64,000 nucleotides of DNA, taken from positions 3,681,001-3,745,000 of the forward strand of contig NZ_CP137559.1 in NCBI RefSeq assembly GCF_019249725.2, read 5' to 3'. How positions within the stretch are numbered: the first letter of the stretch is position 1; every line of letters starts with the position of its first letter. Source of the stretch: Segatella hominis. Lineage in GTDB: Bacteria > Bacteroidota > Bacteroidia > Bacteroidales > Bacteroidaceae. Positions 27,548 through 37,300 of the stretch are shown here, piece by piece. The notes beneath the pieces are model-generated. The model had not been told where the DNA came from. It saw only the letters and a program-made list of their open reading frames with translations, and searched no databases. Both the position numbers and the translations under genes were made by a program.

Positions 27548-28129
27548 TTAATCATCTCCTTTCAGTGCTTTCTGGTAACATTCTCGACACAAAGGCTCAT
27601 ATTCGTCTTTTTCGCCGAGCAGAACTCTTCGCTCATTGTTCACCAGACGATGGCTTACGTAAGCCAAGGCGCCACACTTCACGCAGATGGCATGCACTTT
27701 GGTAACCTCGTCTGCGATGGCACACAAGGCAGGAATCGGGCCGAAAGGAACTCCCTTGAAGTCCATATCCAATCCGGCAACGATGACTCTGATGCCACGG
27801 TTAGCCAGTTCGTTGCAAACTTCAACGAGGCCATTGTCAAAAAACTGGGCTTCATCAATACCGACCACATCGATGTCTGAAGCCAATAAGAGCAAAGACC
27901 CAGAGGATTCAATTGGAGTTGACCGGATAGAGTTCTGGTCATGGCTCACAACTTCTTCATCTGAGTAGCGCGTATCGATGGAAGGTTTGAAGATTTCCAC
28001 CTTCTGCTTGGCGAACTTTGCTCGCTTCATTCTTCGGATTAATTCTTCTGTTTTTCCAGAGAACATAGATCCGCACACCACTTCAATTCTGCCGGGACGG
28101 TGTGTCTCCCCAAGTAGATTTTCTGTCAT
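27548..28129 (-). CDS. tdk: Thymidine kinase
   Basis: Salvage enzyme phosphorylating thymidine to dTMP. 193 residues, type II (bacterial-like) kinase. P-loop [14 protein letters not shown] near residue 22, DEAQFF near 93, lasso and zinc-binding cysteines (CVKCG near 147 and CREC near 184). The -7 box of its promoter ends only 7 bp from the ATG, so the mRNA should be nearly leaderless. Confidence 0.95.
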   Translation of the reverse strand: MTENLLGETHRPGRIEVVCGSMFSGKTEELIRRMKRAKFAKQKVEIFKPSIDTRYSDEEVVSHDQNSIRSTPIESSGSLLLLASDIDVVGIDEAQFFDNGLVEVCNELANRGIRVIVAGLDMDFKGVPFGPIPALCAIADEVTKVHAICVKCGALAYVSHRLVNNERRVLLGEKDEYEPLCRECYQKALKGDD

Positions 28130-28136
28130 TTCGTGG

Positions 28137-28169
28137 CAAAATTAGCAATAAGGTTTTAAAAAATGCAAA
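28137..28169 (-). promoter_or_regulatory. Promoter of tdk
   Basis: On the minus strand TTTG (28166-28169) and TAATTTTG (28137-28144), spacer 21 bp. The start codon at 28129 leaves a leader of only about 4 nt. Confidence 0.65.
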
Positions 28170-28184
28170 GAAAATCGTTTTTTT

Positions 28185-28215
28185 TTTGCTTAGAAAGATT
28201 ATTTAACTACATTTG
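28185..28215 (+). promoter_or_regulatory. Promoter of rsmI
   Basis: TTTG (28185-28188) and TACATTTG (28208-28215), spacer 19 bp. The ATG at 28224 leaves a predicted leader of about 5 nt. Confidence 0.7.
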
Positions 28216-28223
28216 TACCCCGT

Positions 28224-28964
28224 ATGGGCATATTATATATCGTACCGACTCCTGTTGGCAACATGGAGGACATGACAATGCGAGCTATCAGAGTCTTGAA
28301 AGAAGCTGATTTGATTCTCGCTGAGGACACTCGAACATCGAGCGTCCTACTGAAGCATTTCGACATCAAAAACAGATTGATGGCGCATCATAAGTTTAAT
28401 GAACATGGCACTTCGGCTTCTGTTGTAGAACGCTTGAAGGCGGGTGAGACCATAGCTCTCATCTCGGATGCTGGTACTCCTGGAATCAGCGATCCCGGCT
28501 TTTATTTGGCACGTGAGGCTGCTAAAGCGGGGATAACCGTTCAGACTTTGCCTGGTCCTACGGCCTGCATTCCTGCCATTGTCTCATCTGGTTTACCTTG
28601 TGACAGATTCTGTTTCGAGGGCTTTATTCCCCAAAAGAAGGGGAGACAGACTTATCTGGAGTCTTTGCAAAATGAAACTCGTACGATGATTTTCTATGAA
28701 TCGCCTTATCGTGTGGTGAAAACCTTACAGCAGTTTGCTGAGGTATTTGGTGAAGACAGACAAGTAAGTTGCTGCCGTGAAATCTCAAAGATACACGAAG
28801 AAAGTGTCAGAGGTACTTTGGCAGAAGTGATTGCTCATTTTGAGGAAGTGGAGCCAAGAGGCGAGTTCGTAATCGTGCTTGCCGGTAAGGATCCTAAGCA
28901 ACTCAAGGAAGAAATGAAAGAAAAGCGACGTGAAGAACGTAAAATGAATAAGTATCAAAATTAA
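28224..28964 (+). CDS. rsmI: 16S rRNA (cytidine(1402)-2'-O)-methyltransferase
   Basis: Methylates the ribose of C1402 in the decoding centre using SAM. 246 residues; family members often run to about 280, so the C-terminal domain is short here and ends in a charged Lys/Glu/Arg helix. The tetrapyrrole-methylase fold is clear: LYIVPTPVGNMEDMT at the start, LAEDTRTSSVLLKHF near 32, ALISDAGTPGISDPG near 78, and PGPTACIPAIVSSGLP near 110. It is followed after 13 bp by the coiled-coil lipoprotein, so the two form one transcription unit. Confidence 0.95.
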   Translation: MGILYIVPTPVGNMEDMTMRAIRVLKEADLILAEDTRTSSVLLKHFDIKNRLMAHHKFNEHGTSASVVERLKAGETIALISDAGTPGISDPGFYLAREAAKAGITVQTLPGPTACIPAIVSSGLPCDRFCFEGFIPQKKGRQTYLESLQNETRTMIFYESPYRVVKTLQQFAEVFGEDRQVSCCREISKIHEESVRGTLAEVIAHFEEVEPRGEFVIVLAGKDPKQLKEEMKEKRREERKMNKYQN

Positions 28965-28977
28965 AAGGAGAAAGATT

Positions 28978-29829
28978 ATGAAAAAATTATTTTTTATCGT
29001 CTGCTGCGCGGCCTTGTTAGTAACTGGTTGTAAGGATGGAAAAAACAGTCCAGAATCGGCTAATGTGCATCTTGCAGATTCGCTCAATGAGGTAATTGCT
29101 CAAAGAGATAGTGAGATTAATGACATGATGGGTACCTTCAATGAGGTTCAGGAAGGTCTTCGCCAGATTGGCGAGGCTGAGGGACGTGTTGCTTTGGCTA
29201 AGAGCGGAGAGGGTGCAAGCAGTAAGCAGAAGATGAAAGAAGATATACAGTTCATCGCTGCTCAAATGAAGAAGAATAAAGAGCTGATTGCACAACTTCA
29301 GAAGAAATTGGAAGGCAGTTCTTTGAACGCTACTCAGTTGAAGAAAACTATTGAGGGTCTTCAGGCTCAGTTGGTAGAGAAGGAGAAGCAGCTCCAGACT
29401 CTCCGTGAGGAATTGGACAAGAAGGATATTCATATCATGGAACTCGATGAGTCTGTTAATAATTTGAATACCAATGTCAGCAACTTGAAGAATGAAAGTC
29501 AGAAGAAGACTGAGACTATCAATGCACAGGACAAGCAGCTGAATACAGCTTGGTATGTATTTGGTACAAAGAAGGAATTGAAGGGTCAGCGTATCTTAGA
29601 GAACGGCAAGGTGATGAATGGTAATTTCAATAAGAATTACTTCACCAAGATTGATATCCGTAATACTACAGAAATCAAACTCTACTCTAAGTCCGTTAAA
29701 TTGATGACTGCTCATCCATCAAGCAGTTATACGCTGGTACGTGATGCCAATAAGCAGTACACATTGCGCATTACTAATCCACAGATTTTCTGGAGCACCA
29801 GCAAGTATCTGGTTGTGCTTGTTAAATAA
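28978..29829 (+). CDS. Coiled-coil lipoprotein (Cbp1-like)
   Basis: 283-residue lipoprotein: lipobox LLVTGC with cysteine near residue 19, a long coiled coil from about 30 to 185 (for example LKKTIEGLQAQLVEKEKQLQ), and a C-terminal beta-type domain that starts NTAWYVFGTKKELKGQRILE. This C-terminal domain is common in Bacteroidales proteins; I recall some being labelled Cbp1-family collagen-binding adhesins, but I cannot confirm that name and no binding activity can be read from the sequence. It is cotranscribed with rsmI and terminated at 29881-29937. Confidence 0.75.
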   Translation: MKKLFFIVCCAALLVTGCKDGKNSPESANVHLADSLNEVIAQRDSEINDMMGTFNEVQEGLRQIGEAEGRVALAKSGEGASSKQKMKEDIQFIAAQMKKNKELIAQLQKKLEGSSLNATQLKKTIEGLQAQLVEKEKQLQTLREELDKKDIHIMELDESVNNLNTNVSNLKNESQKKTETINAQDKQLNTAWYVFGTKKELKGQRILENGKVMNGNFNKNYFTKIDIRNTTEIKLYSKSVKLMTAHPSSSYTLVRDANKQYTLRITNPQIFWSTSKYLVVLVK

Positions 29830-29880
29830 GGATTATACAGAAAATGAAGGAGTTTTGATTCCTTCGTGTTATTCATAAAA

Positions 29881-29937
29881 TCTCGGCATAAATGTGGGAA
29901 GCGTTATTGTTTTCCATATTTATGCCGAGTTCTTTTA
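29881..29937 (+). terminator. Terminator after the coiled-coil lipoprotein gene
   Basis: CTCGGCATAAAT (29882-29893) pairs with ATTTATGCCGAG (29918-29929), followed by TTCTTTT. The loop is about 24 nt. Confidence 0.75.
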
Positions 29938-30021
29938 TTCTTTCGAGTTCTTTTTATCGAAATTCTTTCAGACGAATCTCTTCAGTTGAATTCTTCTTGT
30001 CCAGCTTCTTGTACCGACTCT

Positions 30022-30468
30022 TTATCTTTTTCTTCCGAAAAAATCCTGCATGAGCAATCTGCATTCTTCTTCCAATACACCTGATGTGACTGTCGTTTTG
30101 GGATGCAGAGCGTTGGGAGCAAATTTGGAGTAACCTCTTTTCTCATCAGCTGCGCCATAGACGACTCTGGATATTTGAGCCCATCCGATAGCTCCTGCGC
30201 ACATCACGCAAGGTTCTACCGTAACGTAGAGCGTACAGTCTTTCAGATATTTACCTCCAAGCATATTGGCTCCTGATGTAATAGCTTGCATTTCTGCATG
30301 TGCTGTTACATCGCAAAGCATTTCTGTCAGATTATGAGCACGGGATATGATTCTGTCTCTGCATACGATGATGGCTCCTACCGGAATCTCATCCTCCTCG
30401 AAGGCTTTTTGTGCTTCGAGTATTGCTTTCTTCATGTATTCCTCGTCTTTTTTCTTTTGTTCTTCCAT
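30022..30468 (-). CDS. tadA: tRNA adenosine(34) deaminase TadA-type nucleoside deaminase
   Basis: 148-residue zinc deaminase that most likely converts A34 to inosine in tRNA-Arg(ACG). The zinc site is complete: HAEMQAI near residue 57 (ligand His and proton-shuttling Glu) and PCVMCAGAIGWA near 87 (two Cys). EDEIPVGAIIV near the N terminus is typical of TadA. A guanine deaminase is the main alternative in this fold, but the PCVMCAGA context favours TadA. Its own promoter is at 30560-30590. Confidence 0.85.
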   Translation of the reverse strand: MEEQKKKDEEYMKKAILEAQKAFEEDEIPVGAIIVCRDRIISRAHNLTEMLCDVTAHAEMQAITSGANMLGGKYLKDCTLYVTVEPCVMCAGAIGWAQISRVVYGAADEKRGYSKFAPNALHPKTTVTSGVLEEECRLLMQDFFGRKR

Positions 30469-30559
30469 ATTATCTTTTTTGTGATTTCCTGTCTGTTTTT
30501 ATCTGATTTCTTACAGGCTTTCTTTTTTTAAAACAAAGATTTCCCTGCTGTTTTGGGTG

Positions 30560-30590
30560 CAAAATTAATGGAAAAGCGAGATAAAACAAA
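30560..30590 (-). promoter_or_regulatory. Promoter of tadA
   Basis: On the minus strand TTTG (30587-30590) and TAATTTTG (30560-30567), spacer 19 bp. Confidence 0.65.
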
Positions 30591-30649
30591 ATAATATAAA
30601 ACCTTTTTTGAAAGAAACCGTTTTGTTCTTAAAAAAAAGCAATAAAAAG

Positions 30650-30680
30650 TTTGACGTTAAAAGGAAAAGTGTTATTTTTG
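30650..30680 (+). promoter_or_regulatory. Promoter of the yraN-birA-pyrH run
   Basis: TTTG (30650-30653) and TATTTTTG (30673-30680), spacer 19 bp, about 65 bp before the first ATG. Confidence 0.7.
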
Positions 30681-30745
30681 CAAATAAATTATGCTTTATG
30701 GCTCATGCAGCATATAAAAGAATGAAATGACGAATTGGTATAGAT

Positions 30746-31120
30746 ATGGCAGAACATAATGAATTGGGTAAGTGGGGTGAAGATGAAGCTGCCCGTTTCC
30801 TGCAACGGAAGGGATTTTCTATTCTTGAGCGGGATTGGAGAGTAGGGAAGCGAGACTTGGATATCATCGCCTTGAAAGAAGATGGCAAATTACTCGTCTT
30901 TGTAGAAGTAAAAACCCGCCGGAATGATGTATATCTGCAACCAGAGGAAGCTGTCAATACTACCAAAATGCGTAATATTGCTATTGCTGCTAATGCATAC
31001 GTAAAACAGAATATGATTGATTGCGAGATTCGCTTTGATATTATTTCTGTTATCGGTATGCGTCCTCATGTTGAGAGTATTGACTGGATAGAGGATGCTT
31101 TCAACCCCTTACTCCTATAA
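30746..31120 (+). CDS. YraN family protein (UPF0102)
   Basis: 124-residue protein of the YraN/UPF0102 family, a small PD-(D/E)XK-like fold with unproven role, probably in DNA metabolism. Family motifs: GKWGEDEAARFLQRKGF near residue 6, RDWRVGKRDLDIIALKEDG near 29 (conserved Asp) and LLVFVEVKTRR near 50 (E-x-K). It opens a run with birA and pyrH, gaps 69 and 57 bp. Confidence 0.92.
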   Translation: MAEHNELGKWGEDEAARFLQRKGFSILERDWRVGKRDLDIIALKEDGKLLVFVEVKTRRNDVYLQPEEAVNTTKMRNIAIAANAYVKQNMIDCEIRFDIISVIGMRPHVESIDWIEDAFNPLLL

Positions 31121-31189
31121 GAATATGGGTTATGCCATTTTGTTTCTCTTGAAAGCTAAATGCCACTATATATATTAATATAAGGTGAA

Positions 31190-31924
31190 ATGAAAACAAA
31201 AATTATAAGATTAGAAGAGATTGACTCTACCAATCGATATCTCAAAAATTATCGTGAGGAGGGTGATGAAGAAATGATTGTCGCTGTTGCTGACTATCAG
31301 GCGGCTGGCAAAGGACAGGGTACGCATACCTGGGAAAGTGAAAAAGGGAAAAACCTGCTTTTCAGTATCAAGGTGTATCCTCATTGGATTCCTGTGCGTC
31401 GCCAGTTTGTCTTGTCTATGGCTGGTGCTCTTGCTGTCAAGGATGCATTGGATTCTTATGTGGAGAACATCACATTGAAATGGCCTAATGATGTCTATTG
31501 GAACGATCAGAAAATCAGTGGTACGCTGATAGAAAATACAATCGATTCCAAGGGTATCAAGAGTTGTGTTTTTGGCATAGGATTAAATGTCAATCAGCTT
31601 GTCTTTCATAGTGATGCTCCTAATCCGGTTTCCTTAGCTAAGATTCTTGGACATGAGGTGGATCGTGATGAAGTCTTGAAGAAAATCCTTGATGGATTCG
31701 AAAAGTATTATGAATTGCTGCGCCGTGCAGACTATATGGACGTGTCGGGAATCTATCATTTGTCTCTGTATCGCAGAAAGGGCTTCCATCCTTATCGGGA
31801 TGCTAATGGTGAATTTGAAGGCGCCTTGGTTGAAGTTGAGGATGATGGCCATTTGATTTTGCATGATAGACAGGGAAGAATCCGTTCGTATGCTTTTGGC
31901 GAAATCAGTATTGTCAGGGAATAA
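31190..31924 (+). CDS. birA: Biotin--[acetyl-CoA-carboxylase] ligase
   Basis: Attaches biotin to biotin carboxyl carrier proteins. 244 residues, lacking the N-terminal winged helix of repressor-type BirA, so it is a class I ligase with no DNA-binding role. Catalytic domain features are EEIDSTNRYLK near residue 8, QAAGKGQGTHTWESEKGKNL near 36 (biotinyl-AMP loop), and LKWPNDVYWNDQKISGTLIE near 95. A short SH3-like C-terminal domain closes the protein. Confidence 0.94.
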   Translation: MKTKIIRLEEIDSTNRYLKNYREEGDEEMIVAVADYQAAGKGQGTHTWESEKGKNLLFSIKVYPHWIPVRRQFVLSMAGALAVKDALDSYVENITLKWPNDVYWNDQKISGTLIENTIDSKGIKSCVFGIGLNVNQLVFHSDAPNPVSLAKILGHEVDRDEVLKKILDGFEKYYELLRRADYMDVSGIYHLSLYRRKGFHPYRDANGEFEGALVEVEDDGHLILHDRQGRIRSYAFGEISIVRE

Positions 31925-31981
31925 AATAACTCTAAGAAAGTAGGAAAAAACGTAAATTATTAATTTTAATTCATATAAAAC

Positions 31982-32692
31982 ATGGCTAAGTTTAAAAGAA
32001 TCCTTTTGAAATTGAGCGGTGAAAGCTTGATGGGTAAACAGAGTTTCGGCATTGATCCGGAGCGTCTTAGTGATTATGCAAAACAAATCAAGGAAGTACA
32101 TGAAATGGGAGTTCAGATAGGTATCGTCATTGGTGGTGGTAATATCTTCCGTGGATTGAGTGGAAGCCAAAAGGGTTTCGACCGTGTCAAAGGTGACCAG
32201 ATGGGTATGTGTGCTACGGTCATCAACTCTCTTGCCTTGAGTAGTGCGCTTGGAGCTTTGGGCGTAAAGAACAAAGTGCTTACGGCTATCCGTATGGAAC
32301 CAATCGGTGAGTTCTATACCAAGTGGAAGGCTATTGAGGCTATGGAAGATGGTTATATTTGTATCTTCTCTGCTGGTACTGGTAGCCCTTACTTTACTAC
32401 TGATACCGGTTCTTCTCTGCGTGGTATTGAAATAGAGGCTGACGTGATGCTGAAAGGTACACGCGTGGATGGTATATATACTGCAGATCCAGAGAAGGAT
32501 CCTACTGCTACTAAGTTCTCTGATATTACTTACGATGAGATTTATACGAAGGGATTGAAGGTAATGGACCTTACTGCAACAACGATGTGCAAGGAGAATA
32601 ATCTCCCTATCTATGTATTCAATATGGATGTCGTAGGTAACTTGAAAAAGGTAATGAATGGTGAGGAGATTGGTACCTTGGTACACAATTAA
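31982..32692 (+). CDS. pyrH: UMP kinase
   Basis: Hexameric kinase converting UMP to UDP. 236 residues, normal length. Amino-acid-kinase fold with KRILLKLSGESLMG at the N terminus, IVIGGGNIFRG near 48, and GTGSPYFTTDTGSSLRGIEI near 133. KGTRVDGIYTADP near 160 is the nucleotide-binding region. It ends the yraN-birA-pyrH run before the strong terminator at 32724-32770. Confidence 0.96.
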   Translation: MAKFKRILLKLSGESLMGKQSFGIDPERLSDYAKQIKEVHEMGVQIGIVIGGGNIFRGLSGSQKGFDRVKGDQMGMCATVINSLALSSALGALGVKNKVLTAIRMEPIGEFYTKWKAIEAMEDGYICIFSAGTGSPYFTTDTGSSLRGIEIEADVMLKGTRVDGIYTADPEKDPTATKFSDITYDEIYTKGLKVMDLTATTMCKENNLPIYVFNMDVVGNLKKVMNGEEIGTLVHN

Positions 32693-32723
32693 TTTCTTTA
32701 CTCCATTCTTTTCATTATATGAA

Positions 32724-32770
32724 AATAGCCTATAGTTTACACGTATAAGTAAACTATAGGCTATTGTTTT
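32724..32770. terminator. Bidirectional terminator between pyrH and pssA
   Basis: A perfect 17-bp stem, AATAGCCTATAGTTTAC (32724-32740) with its complement (32749-32765), and GTTTT after it. Serves convergent pyrH and pssA. Confidence 0.85.
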
Positions 32771-33497
32771 ATTTCTTCTTTAAATACAGAATCACAGAAA
32801 GAATCACATAGGCAAGTATGATAATCCACCAGGCCTGAAGAAATCCGATAGCGCCCTCTGTGAATACAGAGCCGGCAAGAATGATAACGGTCAGACCTAT
32901 AAAGAAATACTTGACTTCGTTACCTTTGAATGACCATTGCTTGAATTTCAGAGCAAAGAGTGGCAATTCACATACAAGCAAGAAACTGGTAATGAGAATC
33001 ATTGCCAAGATGATAGCCACAGACCATTTGTCGTTGGTTAGCCATGAAGGACTACTTACTATCAGCGATCCCCAAAACAGCGCATTGGCAGGAGTCGGAA
33101 CACCAATGAATGATGTCGTCTGTCGCTCATCGAGATTGAACTTTGCCAATCTTAGGGCAGAGAAGGCTGCGATGATGAATGCAGTATAAGGTAACCATGA
33201 ACGTAATGGCTCTAAGATTGCCGGATACTCCATCACGAAAAGTTGTGAAAAAACGATGGTTGAAGGAGCAACTCCAAATGTTACATCATCAGCAAGAGAG
33301 TCAAGCTCTTTTCCTATAGGTGATGAAACATGAAGTAATCTGGCGCTCATGCCATCAAAAAAGTCAAATACTGCACCTATTATAATCCAGAGAAGTGCCA
33401 TCTTGGGTGCTCCTCCGAAAGCAAACGATGTTGCGATGCAACCAGATACGAGGTTACAACAGGTAATCGTGTTAGGAATATGTTTCTTTATATTCAT
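32769..33497 (-). CDS. pssA: CDP-diacylglycerol--serine O-phosphatidyltransferase
   Basis: Membrane enzyme that makes phosphatidylserine. 242 residues with about seven to eight helices. The CDP-alcohol phosphotransferase motif is complete near residue 48: D-G-x2-A-R-x8-G-x3-D-x3-D, read as DGMSARLL through GKELDSLAD. It lies 47 bp behind psd on the same strand, giving the two steps to phosphatidylethanolamine in one operon. Confidence 0.95.
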   Translation of the reverse strand: MNIKKHIPNTITCCNLVSGCIATSFAFGGAPKMALLWIIIGAVFDFFDGMSARLLHVSSPIGKELDSLADDVTFGVAPSTIVFSQLFVMEYPAILEPLRSWLPYTAFIIAAFSALRLAKFNLDERQTTSFIGVPTPANALFWGSLIVSSPSWLTNDKWSVAIILAMILITSFLLVCELPLFALKFKQWSFKGNEVKYFFIGLTVIILAGSVFTEGAIGFLQAWWIIILAYVILSVILYLKKK

Positions 33498-33544
33498 TTT
33501 TATATATGATGATCAGTAGTTGAATGGCTCAACTTGCCCGAAAA

Positions 33545-34237
33545 CTATTTCAATTTGGCGATGATGGTCTGGTCGCCTGTCGTAGATTGCCCCATCTTGA
33601 CGCAAATCTCGGTACCTACAGGCAGATAGACATCAACTCTGGAACCCAACTTGATGAATCCCAGATGCTCATCAATATAGCATTCTTCACCTTCCTTGGC
33701 ATAAGTAACGATACGGCGTGCCACAGCACCAGCAATCTGACGGCATAATATATCCACGCCATCAGGAGTCGTAATCATGACATCGGAGTGCTCGTTTTCT
33801 TCGCTCGCCTTAGGAAGCCACGCTTTGTGATAATTGCCATCTACGTGTTTCACGAATTTCACCTTGCCGTCAACAGGGAACCAGTTGGCATGCACATTCC
33901 ATAAGCTCATGAAGATGGAAACCATCATGCGCTTATCATTGAAGTAAGGTGCGTGGTCAACTTCTTCAATGACTACAATCTTGCCATCGGCAGGAGCCAC
34001 GACTAATTTATCGGTGTCTTCTACGTTCAGGTAACGTATAGGGCAACGATAGAAGTTAAGCACGATGCAATACACAACACCCATGACTACAGAGAAAGAC
34101 CAAAATGGTATTTTGTTGTCAAAGGCATTCCACAATATCACCGCAATTGCTATGATAGCAATGATACCGTAAATCAGCTGGTCGGTACCTTCACGGTGTA
34201 ATCTAATCTTCTTTAGTTTCTTTATTTTTTGTCCCAT
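33545..34237 (-). CDS. psd: Phosphatidylserine decarboxylase
   Basis: Converts phosphatidylserine to phosphatidylethanolamine. 230 residues, the short bacterial type, with two N-terminal membrane helices (about 20-55). The self-cleavage site is the Gly-Ser bond in [11 protein letters not shown] near residue 200, which produces the pyruvoyl cofactor. [18 protein letters not shown] near 110 is characteristic. Transcribed from the promoter at 34265-34296, first gene of the psd-pssA operon. Confidence 0.95.
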   Translation of the reverse strand: MGQKIKKLKKIRLHREGTDQLIYGIIAIIAIAVILWNAFDNKIPFWSFSVVMGVVYCIVLNFYRCPIRYLNVEDTDKLVVAPADGKIVVIEEVDHAPYFNDKRMMVSIFMSLWNVHANWFPVDGKVKFVKHVDGNYHKAWLPKASEENEHSDVMITTPDGVDILCRQIAGAVARRIVTYAKEGEECYIDEHLGFIKLGSRVDVYLPVGTEICVKMGQSTTGDQTIIAKLK

Positions 34238-34264
34238 TACAGAGAGATTAAGTTTTTATCACTG

Positions 34265-34296
34265 CAAAGGTACATTATTTTTGTCATTTTCGCAAA
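34265..34296 (-). promoter_or_regulatory. Promoter of psd-pssA
   Basis: On the minus strand TTTG (34293-34296) and TACCTTTG (34265-34272), spacer 20 bp; start codon 28 bp downstream of the -7 box. Confidence 0.75.
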
Positions 34297-34312
34297 TTTT
34301 TCCGCAATTTCT

Positions 34313-34344
34313 TTTGGTTATGTCAACTTTTAGCAGTAACTTTG
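34313..34344 (+). promoter_or_regulatory. Promoter of dnaE
   Basis: TTTG (34313-34316) and TAACTTTG (34337-34344), spacer 20 bp, 29 bp before the ATG. It diverges from the psd promoter with only 16 bp between the -33 boxes. Confidence 0.75.
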
Positions 34345-34373
34345 AACTCAAAATTCGCTTTTTAGTATAAAAA

Positions 34374-37300
34374 ATGGAAGATTTCATACATTTACATGTC
34401 CATACACAGTATTCCATCCTTGATGGTCAGTCCAAGATTCCCCATCTTGTTGACAAGGCTATCAAGGACGGTATGAAGGGTATGGCCGTTACCGATCATG
34501 GTGTCATGTTTGGCATCAAGGAACTGACCGATTATTGCGGAAAAGTCAATAAGGGTAGAAAAAAAGAAGGTCTGGAACCTTTTAAGCCTATTATTGGTTG
34601 TGAGATGTATGTGGCCCATCGAAGAAAAGAGGATCGTGATAAAAACAGGGGTGATATGAGTGGTTATCACCTCATCGTTTTGGCGAAGAATTACAATGGT
34701 TACAAAAACCTCATCAAATTAGTCAGCAATTCATGGGTGGACGGATATTATATGCGCCCACGTACGGATCGTGCTGATTTGGAGAAATATCATGAGGATC
34801 TGATTGTCTGTTCGGCTTGTATTGCTGGCGAGGTTCCTAAGAAGATTCTGGATGGTGATATCGAAGGTGCACGCGAGGCTTGTGAATGGTATCATCATCT
34901 TTTCGGTGATGATTACTATTTGGAATTGCAGCGCCACAAAGTGCCTGATGATCCACGTATCCTTGCCAATCGTGAGACCTACGAATTGCAGCAGCGTGCC
35001 AATAAGGTGCTCATAGAATTTGCCAAGGAATATGGCATTAAACTGATCTGTACCAACGACTGTCACTTTGAGGATAAGGAAACAGCTGAGGCTCACGACC
35101 ATTTGCTCTGTCTTGCTACAGGTAAGGATCTGGATGATCCGAATCGTATGCGATATTCTAAGCAGGAATGGTTTAAGACTCGGGAGGAGATGAATGAAGT
35201 GTTCTCTGATATTCCTGAAGCCTTGTCCAATACGCTCGATATATATAATAAGGTGGAAATCTATAGTATCGACCATGGACCTATCATGCCGTTCTTCCCG
35301 ATTCCGGAGACTTTCGGTACCGAGGAACAGTTGCGTGAGAAGGTGTCAGAAGAAGACCTTTACAAGGAATTTACTTCTGATGAGAATGGGGAGAACCAGT
35401 TGCCGCCTGAAGAAGGACAGAAAGTGATAGACCGCTTGGGCGGTTACGACAAAATATACCGTATTAAGTTTGAGGCGGAATATCTGAAGCACCTTGCTTA
35501 CGAGGGTGCCAAGAAATTATATGGTGATCCTTTGCCGGAAAATGTCGATGAGCATGTCAACTTTGAGTTGCATGTCATGAAGACGATGGGTTTCCCTGGT
35601 TACTTCTTGATTGTGTCCGACTTTATTCGTGCAGCACGTGAAGAATTGGGGGTTGTTGTAGGTCCGGGTCGTGGTTCTGCCGCAGGTTCTGTGGTAGCTT
35701 ACTGTTTGGGTATTACCAAGATAGACCCATTGAAATATGACTTGCTGTTTGAGCGTTTCTTGAATCCAGACCGTGTCAATCTTCCTGATATTGATACCGA
35801 CTTTGATGATGATGGTCGTGGAAAAGTGCTCCGATGGGTGATGGATAAGTATGGGCATGAGAATTGTGCGCATATTATCACTTATGGTAGTATGGCAACC
35901 AAGAATTCTATCAAGGATGTTGCCCGTGTAGAGAAACTTCCTCTGGATAAGGCAAATGCACTCTGTAAGGCTATCCCAGACCGATTGCCTGATGGAGCTA
36001 AGATGAACTTGACCAATGCCATCAAATATACGCCGGCATTGAGGGATGCGGAGTTTTCTACTGATCCTCGTGAAAGCAATACCATCAAGTATGCCAAAAT
36101 GCTTGAAGGTACGATACGAGGTACAGGTATTCATGCTTGTGGATTCATTATCTGTCGAGACCCGATTAGTAATTGGGTGCCGGTTTCAACTGCTGATGAC
36201 CCGGATTTCCCTGGACTGAAGACTGCCGTTACCCAATATGATGGCCACGTGATTGAATCTACCGGTTTGATCAAGATGGACTTCTTGGGTCTGAAGACAC
36301 TTTCCGAGTTGAAGGAGGCCTGCAAGGTAGTAAAGCAGACATTAGGTGAAGATGTTGATTTGGATACAATACCGATTGATGATGCGCTGACTTATGAACT
36401 CTATCAGCGTGGTCAGACCATTGGTACTTTCCAGTTTGAGTCGCCTGGTATGCAGAAGTATCTGCGCGAGTTGAAGCCTACGGTCTTTGAAGACTTGATT
36501 GCGATGAATGCGCTCTATCGTCCGGGACCTATGGATTATATCCCATCTTTTATTGCCCGAAAGAACGGACAGGAAGAAATCAGGTATGATATTCCATGTA
36601 TGGAAAAGTATCTGAAGGATACGTATGGTATCACGGTCTATCAGGAGCAGGTGATGCTTCTTTCCCGTCAGCTTGCCAACTTTACTCGTGGTGAGTCTGA
36701 TGCCTTGCGTAAGGCGATGGGTAAGAAGAAGAAGGATATTGTAGATGCGATGAAGCCTAAGTTCATCAAGCAAGGTCAGGAAAATGGTCATGATCCTGCC
36801 ATTCTTGAGAAAATTTGGGGCGACTGGGAAAAGTTTGCTTCCTATGCTTTCAACAAATCGCATGCAACCTGTTATTCCTGGGTGGCTTACCAGACGGCAT
36901 ATATGAAGGCGCATTATCCTGCCGAATATATGGCTGCGCTTATGACTCGCCGTTTTTCTCAGATTACTGAGATTACGAAGTTGATGGAAGAATGCCAGTC
37001 TATGAATATCAAGACGTTGGGTCCGGATGTCAATGAGAGTTACCGTGCATTTGGTGTGAACGAGCATGGTGAGATCCGTTTCGGTCTTTCTGCCATCAAG
37101 GGTATGGGTGCTCCAGCGGCTGATGCCATTGTGGCAGAGCGTGAGAAGAATGGTGCCTATAAAGATATCTTCGATTTTGCCCAAAGAGTAGATTTCTCTA
37201 ATGTGAATCGTAAGGCTTTTGAAAGTCTTGCGCTGAGTGGTGGCTTCGACAGTTTCGGAATCCCAAGAGAGGATTTCTTTGCCAAGGATTCCAAGGGAAA

